A stretch of 32,285 nt of DNA from CAZBLP01 sp964492825 (lineage in GTDB: Bacteria > DYJV01): positions 1 through 32,285 of the forward strand of contig CAZBLP010000017.1 in the NCBI GenBank assembly GCA_964492825.1, read 5' to 3'. A program made the position numbers and the translations under genes. A model generated the notes under the pieces. The model had not been told where the DNA came from, made no database searches, and saw only the letters and a program-made list of their open reading frames with translations. Shown here one piece after another: positions 23,736 through 32,282 of this stretch; position 1 is the first letter of the stretch, and every line of letters starts with the position of its first letter.

Positions 23736-24725
23736 TTGAGAAAATTTATTTTCAGTTTTATAGCAATTTTAATTATAAGTTTATCTATATCATCATTATT
23801 TTTCTGGTATTTGAAAGATTACCCTGTTTGTGAAAAAGAAAAAATATTATCTATTCCTGAAAATGTTCCTGCAAAAGTTATATGCAATATTTTGCAGGAA
23901 AATAAAATTATCCCATCTTCAAATATATTGTTTCTGCTTATTAAAATAACCAAAAATGATAAGAACCTCAAATCAGGAGAATATAAATTTTTTAAAGGGA
24001 TGTCGTACTATAATGTTTTGGACTTTTTAATTTCAGGTAAAATTTATCTTTTTAAAATAACTATTCCAGAAGGTTTAAATATTTTTGAGATTTCTGAATT
24101 ATTGGAAAGAGAAAATGTTATTCGATCGGCAAAGGAATTTATATCCTTTTGCAACAATAAGCAGGCAATTAAAAGATTTTTGAATAACGGTTTTTCAATG
24201 GAAGGTTATCTTTTTCCAGATACATATAAATTTTATAAATATGAAAGTGTAAAAAAAGTTATTAAAACCTTAAATGATAACTTTATAAAAAAAGTTTTGC
24301 CGTTATATAAAAATAGCAGGACTTATTATACTTTAAATGAGGTAATTATATTGGCTTCAATTATTCAAAAAGAAACTTATAATAAAAAAGAGATGCCAAT
24401 AATTGCTTCAGTGTTTTTTAACAGATTAAAAAAAGGGATGAGGTTACAAAGTGATCCTACAATTATCTATGGACTATGGGATGAAATAAGCGGACGGTTA
24501 AAAAGAAGTGATTTGAAAATAGAGAATGAGTATAATACATATCTTAATTATGGCTTAACGCCCACGCCTATAAGTAATCCGGGAATTTCTGCAATTAAAG
24601 CGGTTCTGAATCCTGCAAAAACTGATTATTTATTTTTTGTGTCAACAGGTAAAGGATATCATATTTTTGCAAAAACATATAAACAACACTTGAGAAATGT
24701 GAGAAAATATATAAGAGCAAGATGA
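23736..24725 (+). CDS. mltG: Endolytic murein transglycosylase MltG
   Basis: MltG (YceG-like) cleaves nascent glycan strands at the cytoplasmic membrane and so limits their length. Residues 5-25 form the single transmembrane anchor. A LysM-like region (about 40-125) is followed by the catalytic domain: EGYLFPDTYKF, IIQKETY with the catalytic glutamate E213, SVFFNRLKKGMRLQSDPTIIYGL, and TPISNPGISAIKAVLNPAKTDYLFFV. The length of 329 residues is normal. The start is TTG, placed directly after the ruvX stop, so translation is probably coupled. Confidence 0.92.
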   Translation: MRKFIFSFIAILIISLSISSLFFWYLKDYPVCEKEKILSIPENVPAKVICNILQENKIIPSSNILFLLIKITKNDKNLKSGEYKFFKGMSYYNVLDFLISGKIYLFKITIPEGLNIFEISELLERENVIRSAKEFISFCNNKQAIKRFLNNGFSMEGYLFPDTYKFYKYESVKKVIKTLNDNFIKKVLPLYKNSRTYYTLNEVIILASIIQKETYNKKEMPIIASVFFNRLKKGMRLQSDPTIIYGLWDEISGRLKRSDLKIENEYNTYLNYGLTPTPISNPGISAIKAVLNPAKTDYLFFVSTGKGYHIFAKTYKQHLRNVRKYIRAR

Positions 24726-24766
24726 ATAATGATTAGAAATTCAAAGTTGAAAATTGTATTAAAATC

Positions 24767-24796
24767 TTGTTGATTTATACTATTTTTTTATATAAT
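24767..24796 (+). promoter_or_regulatory. Probable promoter of the PHP-cysE operon
   Basis: Consensus -10 TATAAT (24791-24796) with TTGTTG (24767-24772) 18 bases upstream. The surrounding sequence resembles the ftsY promoter (TCTTG, TTTATACT and a T-run before the -10). It lies about 60 bases before the start codon of the PHP gene. Confidence 0.5.
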
Positions 24797-24854
24797 ATGT
24801 TTTTGATATTTAATTCATATATTTTTTATAAAAGTATATTTTTTGGAGAATAAG

Positions 24855-25502
24855 ATGTATGACTTGCATACTCACACAACTTTCAGTGACGGAGTGCTTA
24901 TACCGTCTGAATTAATCAGGAGAGCAGAGGAAAAAGGATACAAAGGAATAGGGATTACTGATCATGCTGATTTTTCAAATTACAAATTAATAATAGAGAA
25001 TCTTTTGAATCTTAAAAAAGAAGTTGAACAATATCTTAAAATAGGATTTATAGTTGGAATAGAAATTACTCATGTGATACCGGAAAAAATTGATGATTTA
25101 GCAAAAAAAGCAAAAGATTTAGGTGCGGATATTGTAGTTGTCCATGGTGAAACTATTGTTGAGCCAGTAGCTGTGAATACCAATTATTTTGCATTAAGTT
25201 CCAAATATGTTGATGTTTTGGCTCATCCTGGGATTATTACTGAAAAAGACATACAAATTGCCAAGAAAAACAATAAATTTTTGGAAATTACTACCAGAAA
25301 AGGACATTCCATTACAAATGGCCATGTTTTTAAAACAGCAAGAAAGTTTGGAGTTAACCTTGTTTTAAACAATGATGCGCATACCCCTTCAGATTTATTA
25401 GAAAAAGATATGTTGCAAAAGGTTGTTTTTGGTGCTGGAGGAACATTGGAAGATTACAAAGAAATGGTTAAAAATTCAGAGCTATTTTTTGAAAAATGTT
25501 AA
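24855..25502 (+). CDS. PHP-domain phosphoesterase
   Basis: A 215-residue metal-dependent hydrolase of the PHP superfamily, related to histidinol phosphatase and the PolIIIA PHP domain. All the metal-binding motifs are seen: DLHTHTTFSDG (3-13), GITDHADFSNY, GIEITHV, VVHGE, LAHPGI and NNDAHTPSD. Families with this length include histidinol phosphatases and nucleases or phosphatases of unknown substrate, so specificity is open. No other histidine genes are near. ATG 24855 is preceded by TGGAG; a TTG at 24843 overlaps that ribosome-binding site and is rejected. Its last 7 bases overlap cysE. Confidence 0.85.
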   Translation: MYDLHTHTTFSDGVLIPSELIRRAEEKGYKGIGITDHADFSNYKLIIENLLNLKKEVEQYLKIGFIVGIEITHVIPEKIDDLAKKAKDLGADIVVVHGETIVEPVAVNTNYFALSSKYVDVLAHPGIITEKDIQIAKKNNKFLEITTRKGHSITNGHVFKTARKFGVNLVLNNDAHTPSDLLEKDMLQKVVFGAGGTLEDYKEMVKNSELFFEKC

Positions 25503-26230
25503 GAATTATCAAATCATTAAAAGAAGATATTAAATGTTATTTTCAAAGGGATCCTGCAGCTAAAAGTGTTTTAGAAATTATTTTATGCTATCCAGGATTC
25601 CATGCAACAGTTATGCACAGGATTGCTCACTGGTTATGGAATAGAAAATTCTTTTTTTTAGGAAGGTTATTTTCTCATATTAACAGATTTTTAACAGGTA
25701 TAGAGATTCATCCAGGTGCTTCAATTGGAAAAAGATTTGTAATTGATCATGGAATGGGTATTGTTATTGGAGAAACAACTGAAATAGGTGATGATGTTAC
25801 ACTTTACCATGGCGTTACATTAGGCGGAACAACTTGGAATAAAGGGAAAAGACACCCTACTATAGGCAATAATGTTGTAATAGGGACTGGTGCAAAAGTT
25901 CTCGGAAATATTAAAATAGGTGATAATGTGAGGATTGGTGCAAATTCAGTAATTTTTAGAGATGTACCGTCAAATTCCACTGTTGTTGGTGTCCCTGGCA
26001 AGAGTGTTAAAAGCAAAATTGACATAAAAACCGTTCTTGACCATCATAAACTGCCGGATCCTGAAGGAGCTGCAATTAAAATTTTACTTGAGAAGCTTAT
26101 AAAAGTAGAAGAGGACTTAAACAAGATTTCTAAAATTCATAAAGATACCAAAGAAAAACTTTTGAAAGATTACGATATAGAAGCTTTAAGAGAATTTTTA
26201 AAAACATTTACCAATAATTCAAATGAATAG
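25496..26230 (+). CDS. cysE: Serine O-acetyltransferase
   Basis: CysE acetylates serine with acetyl-CoA, the committing step of cysteine synthesis. After a short helical N-terminal region (RDPAAKSVLEIILCYPGFHATVMHRIAHWLW), the left-handed beta-helix of hexapeptide repeats runs from about 70 to 165: IHPGASIGKRFVIDHGMGIVIGETTEIGDDVTLYHGVTLGGT, then GNNVVIGTGAKVLGNIKIG. The DH pair (84-85) and the LGGT segment belong to the active site. A charged C-terminal helix of about 60 residues follows, longer than in minimal homologues. The gene overlaps PHP upstream and COG2122 downstream, so cysteine synthesis appears linked to the following sulfur genes. Confidence 0.93.
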   Translation: MLRIIKSLKEDIKCYFQRDPAAKSVLEIILCYPGFHATVMHRIAHWLWNRKFFFLGRLFSHINRFLTGIEIHPGASIGKRFVIDHGMGIVIGETTEIGDDVTLYHGVTLGGTTWNKGKRHPTIGNNVVIGTGAKVLGNIKIGDNVRIGANSVIFRDVPSNSTVVGVPGKSVKSKIDIKTVLDHHKLPDPEGAAIKILLEKLIKVEEDLNKISKIHKDTKEKLLKDYDIEALREFLKTFTNNSNE

Positions 26231-26930
26231 TGTTGTAAGAAGCTACAGGGAAGGTTTAAAAGGCTTTAATGTTACTTATAAAGAGAGTGATCTTTTTATT
26301 GTTGCAGATGAAAGTTTGAAAAAAAAAGCTTATATGATTTTGTTGAAATACAGGAAGATTATTGAAAAACATATTTTGGAAAATCCTGAATTTGTCACAT
26401 CTCTTAAGCCTTTAAATTTTAAAAATAAGAATTTATCGAATATTTTAATCTCAATGTATAAAGCAGGGAAAATAGCAGATGTGGGACCATTTGCATCTGT
26501 AGCAGGTGCAATTTCTGAATATGTAGCCAATGATTTGAAAGAATATACTGATAATATATTAATTGAGAATGGCGGAGATATTTTTGTTTCAGGAAATAGT
26601 GATAAAATTGTGCAAATTTATTTAAAAAATTATAAAAATATAGGTATAAAAATAGATAAAACAATGCTTCCAATAGCTGTATGCTCATCATCGTCCAAAA
26701 TAGGTCATTCTCTCAGTTTTGGAAATGCTGATTTAGTTGTTGTGTTGTCCCAGTCAGGAGCAGTTGCAGATGCTTTTGCAACAAAGATATGTAATGAGTT
26801 AAAAGAAGAGCATGACATTGAAAGAATTTTGTCTGTTTATAAAAAAAATAAAATTATCAAAGGATGTATAATTTTTTTCAATAAGAAAATTGCAGGCTGG
26901 GGTAATTTTGAATTAGTCAATATAGCATAA
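26223..26930 (+). CDS. UPF0280 / COG2122 ApbE-like protein
   Basis: A 235-residue protein of the UPF0280 (COG2122) family, distantly related to ApbE. Conserved-looking segments are VRSYREGLKGFNVTYKESDLFI near the start, ADVGPFASVAGAISEYVA, NILIENGGDIFVSG (like the NAGGD motif of ApbE), VCSSSSKIGHSLSFGNADLVVVLS and ADAFATKICN. In methanogens, COG2122 proteins have been tied to sulfide assimilation and homocysteine formation together with a NIL/ferredoxin protein. Here the same partner follows 18 bases downstream, and cysE overlaps it upstream by 8 bases. The biochemical activity is not established. Confidence 0.82.
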   Translation: MNSVVRSYREGLKGFNVTYKESDLFIVADESLKKKAYMILLKYRKIIEKHILENPEFVTSLKPLNFKNKNLSNILISMYKAGKIADVGPFASVAGAISEYVANDLKEYTDNILIENGGDIFVSGNSDKIVQIYLKNYKNIGIKIDKTMLPIAVCSSSSKIGHSLSFGNADLVVVLSQSGAVADAFATKICNELKEEHDIERILSVYKKNKIIKGCIIFFNKKIAGWGNFELVNIA

Positions 26931-26948
26931 TGAACAGAGGAGGGATAG

Positions 26949-27374
26949 ATGGCTCAGGATAAGGTAGAAAAAAGATTTGTTTTAAGATTTTCAAGGCAGA
27001 ATTGGGATAAACCTGTTGTTTATAAGTTGATTAAAGATTATAATTTGATTTTAAATATTTTAATTGCAAATGTTTTGCCAAGACAAGAAAGCTATATGAT
27101 TACAGATATTTCGGGAAATAGAAAAGATTTTGAACAAGGGTTGAAATATTTGGAAAAAGTGGGAGTTAGAGTTGCATCTATTGAGCAATCTGTAGTTAGA
27201 AATGAAGATAAATGTGTGCATTGTGGTTTTTGCACAGCTGTTTGTCCCACTAAGGCTTTATCAGTTGATAAAGATACAAGAAAAGTTGTTTTTAGACAGG
27301 ATAAGTGCAGTGCATGTGGTTGGTGTGTTAAAGTTTGTCCTTATAAAGCAATGGAAATGTTTTTAATGGATTAA
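26949..27374 (+). CDS. NIL-domain ferredoxin, 2x[4Fe-4S]
   Basis: A 141-residue cytoplasmic protein. Residues 8-80 form a NIL domain, the ligand-binding fold also found at the end of the methionine importer ATPase MetN (RFVLRFSRQNWDKPVVYKLIKD). Two 4Fe-4S motifs follow: C89, C92, C95, C99 in CVHCGFCTAVCP, and C120, C123, C126, C130 in CSACGWCVKVCP. In methanogens and other anaerobes this architecture works with a DUF39/COG1900 protein to convert aspartate semialdehyde and sulfide to homocysteine. COG1900 is not in the window and would have to be elsewhere. AGGAGGG precedes the ATG. The role is inferred from architecture and neighbours. Confidence 0.88.
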   Translation: MAQDKVEKRFVLRFSRQNWDKPVVYKLIKDYNLILNILIANVLPRQESYMITDISGNRKDFEQGLKYLEKVGVRVASIEQSVVRNEDKCVHCGFCTAVCPTKALSVDKDTRKVVFRQDKCSACGWCVKVCPYKAMEMFLMD

Positions 27375-27379
27375 TAGGA

Positions 27380-27985
27380 ATGAAAGTAGCGTGTCTTATT
27401 TTAGCAGCAGGTGAGTCAAAAAGATTCGGATATCCAAAACAGATTCTTCCTTGGAGAGATAGTACAATATTAGGAACTGTTATTGATGAAGCTTTAAAGG
27501 CATCATTTTACAAGGTATTTGTTGTATTAGGTGCTCATTTTGAGAAAATTACTCTAAAGCTTTCTGATATTTTACAAAAAGTTGAAGTTGTTAACAATGA
27601 AAATTGGCACCAAGGTATGTTTTCCTCAATTAAAAAAGGATTGAATAAAATTGCTAAGGAAAACATTGATTATGTGCTTATTCAGCTTGGAGATATGCCG
27701 TTTGTTACTTCTGATATTTTTAACAAATTTATTACATTAGCAGGTAATAAAGAGTTTATAATTGCAACAGAAGATAATAGACCTGCTCATCCTTATATGT
27801 TTTTTAAAAAATATATTCCATTAATTCTGAACTCTGATTTTAAAAATGGTATGAGAGATTTGATAAATGTTGAATTTCAAAAAGCTCTTAAAATCCCTAC
27901 AAATAGAGATATAGGGAGACAGGATATAGATACATGGGAAATTTACAAAAATTTAAAAAATTTTAAAAATTGTATTGACAAATAA
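27380..27985 (+). CDS. MobA/MocA-like nucleotidyltransferase
   Basis: A 201-residue nucleotidyltransferase of the NTP_transf_3 family. LILAAGESKRFGYPKQILPW (6-25) is the nucleotide-binding signature, QLGDMPFV carries the metal-binding aspartate, and RPAHPYMFFKKYI is typical of the MocA/CoxI-type branch. Relatives transfer CMP or GMP to molybdopterin. The specific reaction here is inferred and could be another sugar or cofactor nucleotidylation. It starts 5 bases after the NIL/ferredoxin gene. Its end contains the -35 box of the str-operon promoter. Confidence 0.8.
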   Translation: MKVACLILAAGESKRFGYPKQILPWRDSTILGTVIDEALKASFYKVFVVLGAHFEKITLKLSDILQKVEVVNNENWHQGMFSSIKKGLNKIAKENIDYVLIQLGDMPFVTSDIFNKFITLAGNKEFIIATEDNRPAHPYMFFKKYIPLILNSDFKNGMRDLINVEFQKALKIPTNRDIGRQDIDTWEIYKNLKNFKNCIDK

Positions 27986-28001
27986 AAGAAAGTGGTATAA
28001 A
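27975..28001 (+). promoter_or_regulatory. Probable str-operon promoter
   Basis: TTGACA (27975-27980) and TATAAA (27996-28001) with a 15-base spacer; the -35 lies inside the last codons of the preceding gene. A small hairpin CCTC/GAGG with loop TATTTT (28012-28025) lies in the leader of about 85 bases before rpsL. Confidence 0.55.
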
Positions 28002-28090
28002 GGCACATTCCTCTATTTTGAGGTTTTGAAATAAAATAGCAAAATATAAAGAAAACTAAATTTTACATTTTTAAATTAGATGGGGGTATT

Positions 28091-28465
28091 ATGCCTACAA
28101 TAAATCAGTTAGTTAAAAAAGGAAGAAAAAAAATTACCAAAAAAAGTAATGTACCTGCACTGAAAGCATGTCCTCAGAAAAGAGGAGTATGTACCAGAGT
28201 TTATACCACTACTCCTAAAAAGCCGAATTCAGCATTGAGAAAAGTTGCAAGGGTGAGACTTACTAATGGGATTGAGGTAACAAGTTATATTCCTGGTATT
28301 GGTCACAACTTGCAAGAGCACTCTGTAGTACTTATTAGAGGAGGAAGGGTAAAAGACCTACCAGGTGTGAGATATCACATTATTAGAGGGACTCTTGATT
28401 GTGCTGGTGTAGGTGAAAGAAAAAATGGAAGATCCAAATATGGTACAAAAAGACCTAAAAAGTAA
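28091..28465 (+). CDS. rpsL: 30S ribosomal protein S12
   Basis: S12 is a decoding-centre protein of the small subunit. The 124-residue sequence is canonical: PTINQLVKKGRKK at the start, KRGVCTRVYTTTPKKPNSALRKVARVRL in the middle and GGRVKDLPGVRYHIIRGTLDCAGV. The lysines at the two classic streptomycin positions (TPKKPNSA and RVKDLPG) are wild type. A GGGGGT sequence precedes the start. It is first in the str operon. Confidence 0.97.
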   Translation: MPTINQLVKKGRKKITKKSNVPALKACPQKRGVCTRVYTTTPKKPNSALRKVARVRLTNGIEVTSYIPGIGHNLQEHSVVLIRGGRVKDLPGVRYHIIRGTLDCAGVGERKNGRSKYGTKRPKK

Positions 28466-28484
28466 TTTTAAAAGGGGTATGTAA

Positions 28485-28955
28485 ATGGCAAGAAGAAAAA
28501 GAGCACAAAAACGAAAAATTATTCCTGATCCAGTTTATAAGGATACATTGGTTACCAAATTTGTGAATAAATTAATGATAGATGGCAAAAAAAGTTTATC
28601 TGAAAAAATATTTTACGAGAGCTTGGAAGTTGTTTCTAAAAAGCTAAATGAAGAACCTATAAAAATTTTCAAGAAAGCTCTTGACAATGTTAGGCCATTG
28701 CTTGAAGTTAAATCAAGAAGAGTTGGTGGTGCTACATATCAAGTGCCTATAGAAGTTCCTATTAATAGAGGATACGCTTTGTCAATGAGATGGATTGTTG
28801 GAAATGCACGAAATCGTAAAGAAAAAAGTATGGTTGAAAAATTAGCAAATGAATTAATAGATGCTTTTAATGAAAAAGGCGCATCAGTTAAAAAGAGAGA
28901 AGATACTCATAAGATGGCTGAAGCTAACAAAGCTTTTGCACATTATATGTGGTAA
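28485..28955 (+). CDS. rpsG: 30S ribosomal protein S7
   Basis: S7 nucleates assembly of the small-subunit head and contacts tRNA at the E site. The 156-residue sequence has the expected RRKRAQKRKIIPDPVYKDTLVTKFVNKLM, EVKSRRVGGATYQVPIEV, ALSMRWIVGNARNRKEKSM and KREDTHKMAEANKAFAHYMW. AAAGGGG precedes the ATG. The stop is 17 bases before the preferred fusA start. Confidence 0.97.
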   Translation: MARRKRAQKRKIIPDPVYKDTLVTKFVNKLMIDGKKSLSEKIFYESLEVVSKKLNEEPIKIFKKALDNVRPLLEVKSRRVGGATYQVPIEVPINRGYALSMRWIVGNARNRKEKSMVEKLANELIDAFNEKGASVKKREDTHKMAEANKAFAHYMW

Positions 28956-28972
28956 GCGGGAGGATTGGTAAG

Positions 28973-31045
28973 TTGGCAAGACAGGTTCCACTTGAGAAAT
29001 GTAGAAATATTGGTATAATGGCACATATTGACGCTGGTAAAACCACTACAACAGAAAGGGTGTTATATTATACAGGTATTAACTATAAAATAGGAGAGGT
29101 TCATGATGGTGCTGCTACAATGGACTGGATGGTTCAGGAGCAGGAAAGAGGTATTACAATTACATCAGCAGCAACAACATGTTTTTGGAATAATTACAGA
29201 ATAAATATTATTGATACACCAGGCCACGTAGATTTTACAATAGAAGTGGAAAGGGCACTTAGAGTGCTTGACGGTGCAGTTGCAGTGTTTTGTGCAGTTG
29301 GTGGGGTAGAGCCTCAATCTGAAACAGTTTGGAGGCAGGCAGATAAATATAAAGTTCCCAGAATTGCTTTTGTAAATAAAATGGATAGAACAGGAGCGGA
29401 TTTTTTTAATGTTTTGGAAATGATGAAAAAAAGGCTTAATGCCAATCCTTTGCCACTCCAACTTCCAATAGGTAAAGAAGAAAATTTTGCAGGAATAATA
29501 GATATACTAAAAATGAAGGCTCTTTATTTTGACGAAAGCAGTAAAGGATTGAATGTGGTGGAGCAAGAGATCCCGGCAGATCTTTTGGAGCAAGCTAAAG
29601 AAATGAGAGAGTCAATATTTGAAAGTTTGTCAGATTTAGATGACGAATTTGCTGAAAAATATCTTGATGGTGAGGAAATAGCAGTTGATGAAATAAAGAA
29701 ATTGATTAGAAAATTAACAATTAATATAAAAATTATTCCAGTTCTTTGTGGTTCAGCTTTTAAAAATAAAGGTGTGCAGCCTCTTTTAGATGCTGTTGTG
29801 GATTATATGCCTTCACCTATTGATATAGCGGCAATAGAAGGTAAGGATCCTAATGGAGATATTATTGTTAGAAAAACAGATGATAATGAACCTTTTGCTG
29901 CATTGGCATTTAAAATTATGACTGATCCATATGTTGGTCAATTAACTTTTTTGAGGGTATATTCTGGATGTCTTAAAAGTGGCTCATCTGTTCTTAATTC
30001 AGCCAGATCTAAGACGGAAAGAATAGGAAGACTTCTTAAAATGCACGCAAATAAAAGGGAAGAAATAAAAGAGATTTATGCTGGCGATATTTGTGCTGCT
30101 GTTGGTTTGAAATACACAAGTACCGGTGATACGCTTTGTGATGATAAAAATCCGATTATTTTAGAAGCTATGGAATTTCCTGATCCTGTAATTTCAATTG
30201 CAATAGAGGCTAAGACTAAAAATGACCAGGAAAGACTATCAATGGCTTTAAATAAATTGGCAATGGAAGATCCGTCATTTAAAGTTAGAACTGATGAAGA
30301 GACAGGTCAGACAATTATTTCTGGAATGGGAGAGTTGCATTTAGATATTATTGTTGACAGGTTGAGACGAGAATTTAAAGTTGATTGTAATGTTGGACAA
30401 CCTCAGGTTGCATACAAAGAAACTATTACCAAAGCTACAAGAATAGAAGGTAAATATGTGAGACAATCTGGTGGTAGAGGTCAATATGGACATGTATGGC
30501 TTGAGTTAGAACCGCAAGAAGCAGGTACAGGTTTTGAATTTATTGATAAAATTGTCGGTGGTGTTATTCCTAAAGAATATATTCCAGCAGTTGAGGCAGG
30601 AATAAAGGAAGCAATGGAAAGAGGTATTCTTGCTGGATATCCAGTTGTGGATATAAAGGTTACTCTTTTTGACGGGTCATATCATGAAGTGGATTCTTCA
30701 GAAATGGCATTTAAAATTGCAGGTTCTCAAGCATTTCAGGCAGGTGCGAAAAAATCTGCTCCTATTATTTTAGAGCCTATTATGGATGTTGAAGTCACAG
30801 TTCCAGAAGAATATATGGGGGATGTTATTGGTGATATAAACAGTAGGCGTGGTAAAATTCAGGGTATGGAATCGAGATTGAACTTGCAGATAATCAAAGC
30901 ATATATACCATTATCTGAAATGTTTGGTTATTCAACTGTTTTAAGAAGTTTGACACAAGGCAGAGCTACTTATAGTATGCAATTTTCACATTATGATCCA
31001 GTACCACAAAATATTTCAGAAGAATTAATAAAAAACAAATTATAA
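28973..31045 (+). CDS. fusA: Elongation factor G
   Basis: EF-G is the translocase of elongation and acts with RRF in ribosome recycling. With the TTG start at 28973 the protein begins ARQVPLEKCRNIGIMAHIDAGKTTTTERVLYYTG, matching the normal EF-G N-terminus, and GGGAGG lies nine bases upstream. A GTG at 28949 would add eight unusual residues and overlap rpsG. All five domains are present: G1 AHIDAGKT, DTPGHVDF, NKMDRTGAD, GSAFKNKGVQ, then domain IV with GGRGQYGHVW and the C-terminal SEMFGYSTVLRSLTQGRATYSM. The length is 690 residues. The codon choice is like its neighbours (ATT and AAA common), unlike tuf. Confidence 0.96.
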   Translation: MARQVPLEKCRNIGIMAHIDAGKTTTTERVLYYTGINYKIGEVHDGAATMDWMVQEQERGITITSAATTCFWNNYRINIIDTPGHVDFTIEVERALRVLDGAVAVFCAVGGVEPQSETVWRQADKYKVPRIAFVNKMDRTGADFFNVLEMMKKRLNANPLPLQLPIGKEENFAGIIDILKMKALYFDESSKGLNVVEQEIPADLLEQAKEMRESIFESLSDLDDEFAEKYLDGEEIAVDEIKKLIRKLTINIKIIPVLCGSAFKNKGVQPLLDAVVDYMPSPIDIAAIEGKDPNGDIIVRKTDDNEPFAALAFKIMTDPYVGQLTFLRVYSGCLKSGSSVLNSARSKTERIGRLLKMHANKREEIKEIYAGDICAAVGLKYTSTGDTLCDDKNPIILEAMEFPDPVISIAIEAKTKNDQERLSMALNKLAMEDPSFKVRTDEETGQTIISGMGELHLDIIVDRLRREFKVDCNVGQPQVAYKETITKATRIEGKYVRQSGGRGQYGHVWLELEPQEAGTGFEFIDKIVGGVIPKEYIPAVEAGIKEAMERGILAGYPVVDIKVTLFDGSYHEVDSSEMAFKIAGSQAFQAGAKKSAPIILEPIMDVEVTVPEEYMGDVIGDINSRRGKIQGMESRLNLQIIKAYIPLSEMFGYSTVLRSLTQGRATYSMQFSHYDPVPQNISEELIKNKL

Positions 31046-31070
31046 TAATTAATATTTTAGGAGGAATAAG

Positions 31071-32267
31071 ATGAGTAAAGAAAAGTATGAAAGGACCAAG
31101 CCGCACGTAAATATAGGAACAATAGGTCATGTGGATCATGGAAAGACGACATTGACAGCAGCGATAACAAAGGTATTAAAGACCAAGGGACTTGCAGAAT
31201 ACAAATCATTTGATCAGATAGATAATGCGCCAGAAGAGAGGGAAAGAGGAATAACCATAGCAACAGCGCACGTAGAGTATGAGACAGACAACAGGCACTA
31301 TGCTCATGTGGATTGTCCAGGTCACGCAGACTATGTAAAGAATATGATAACCGGAGCAGCCCAGATGGACGGAGCGATATTGGTAGTAAGTGCAGCAGAC
31401 GGCCCAATGCCCCAGACAAGGGAGCATATATTATTGGCAAGACAGGTAGGGGTGCCATATATAGTAGTATTTTTAAACAAGACAGACATGGTTGATGATG
31501 AAGAGTTATTGGAGTTAGTAGAATTGGAAGTAAGGGAATTATTGAGCAGTTACGGATTTCCTGGAGACGATATACCAGTGATAAGCGGAAGTGCCTTAAA
31601 GGCGTTAGAGTGTGATGGTCCTAATGATGCCCCTGAGTGGCAATGTATATATGAATTAATGCAAGCAGTGGATGAATATATTCCGACACCGGAGAGAGAT
31701 ATAGACAAGCCATTTTTAATGCCAATAGAAGATGTATTTAGTATAAGCGGAAGAGGTACAGTGGTAACAGGTAGAGTTGAAAGAGGTAAGGTAACAGTGG
31801 GAGAAGAAGTAGAGATAGTAGGATTTAAGGAGACGAGTAAGACAGTTGTAACAGGAGTTGAGATGTTCAGGAAGTTATTAGACGAAGGAGTGGCAGGAGA
31901 TAATATAGGAGTATTATTAAGAGGAATAAAGAGAGATGAAGTAGAGAGGGGTCAGGTATTGGCTAAGCCAGGAAGTATAACCCCGCATACAAAGTTTAAA
32001 GCAGAAGTGTATGTATTGAAGAAGGAAGAAGGTGGAAGGCATACGCCATTTTTTAATGGATACAGGCCACAGTTTTATTTAAGGACAACAGATGTAACAG
32101 GGACAATAGAGTTACCTAAAGATGTAGAAATGGTAATGCCAGGAGATAATGTGAATTTGGAAGTAACATTAATAACTCCAGTAGCAATGGAGAAGGAATT
32201 GAGATTTGCAATAAGGGAAGGTGGCAGAACAGTAGGCGCAGGAGTAGTTACAGAAATAATCGAATAA
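31071..32267 (+). CDS. tuf: Elongation factor Tu
   Basis: EF-Tu carries aminoacyl-tRNA to the ribosome as a GTP complex. The 398-residue sequence has GHVDHGKTTLTAAI, the effector region ERERGITIATAHVEY, DCPGHADYVKNM, NKTDMVDD and SGSALKAL, then domains II and III with GRGTVVTGRVERG, PHTKFKAEVYVL and PFFNGYRPQFYLRTTDVTGTI. AGGAGGAAT precedes the start. Codon use stands out: nearly every isoleucine is ATA, and lysine is mostly AAG, whereas fusA, rpsG and other genes here favour ATT and AAA. The protein itself looks ordinary. The gene ends 15 bases before the next start codon. Confidence 0.97.
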   Translation: MSKEKYERTKPHVNIGTIGHVDHGKTTLTAAITKVLKTKGLAEYKSFDQIDNAPEERERGITIATAHVEYETDNRHYAHVDCPGHADYVKNMITGAAQMDGAILVVSAADGPMPQTREHILLARQVGVPYIVVFLNKTDMVDDEELLELVELEVRELLSSYGFPGDDIPVISGSALKALECDGPNDAPEWQCIYELMQAVDEYIPTPERDIDKPFLMPIEDVFSISGRGTVVTGRVERGKVTVGEEVEIVGFKETSKTVVTGVEMFRKLLDEGVAGDNIGVLLRGIKRDEVERGQVLAKPGSITPHTKFKAEVYVLKKEEGGRHTPFFNGYRPQFYLRTTDVTGTIELPKDVEMVMPGDNVNLEVTLITPVAMEKELRFAIREGGRTVGAGVVTEIIE

Positions 32268-32282
32268 TTTGGAGAGATAAAT

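Noticed and set aside
28949..28972. GTG 28949 as the fusA start
   Set aside because: It overlaps rpsG and adds eight residues absent from normal EF-G; TTG 28973 has a well-placed GGGAGG.
31057..31458. 133-codon minus-strand frame opposite tuf
   Set aside because: It lies entirely antisense to the well-conserved EF-Tu gene, and its Leu/Ser/Pro-rich composition is what the complement of tuf codons produces.
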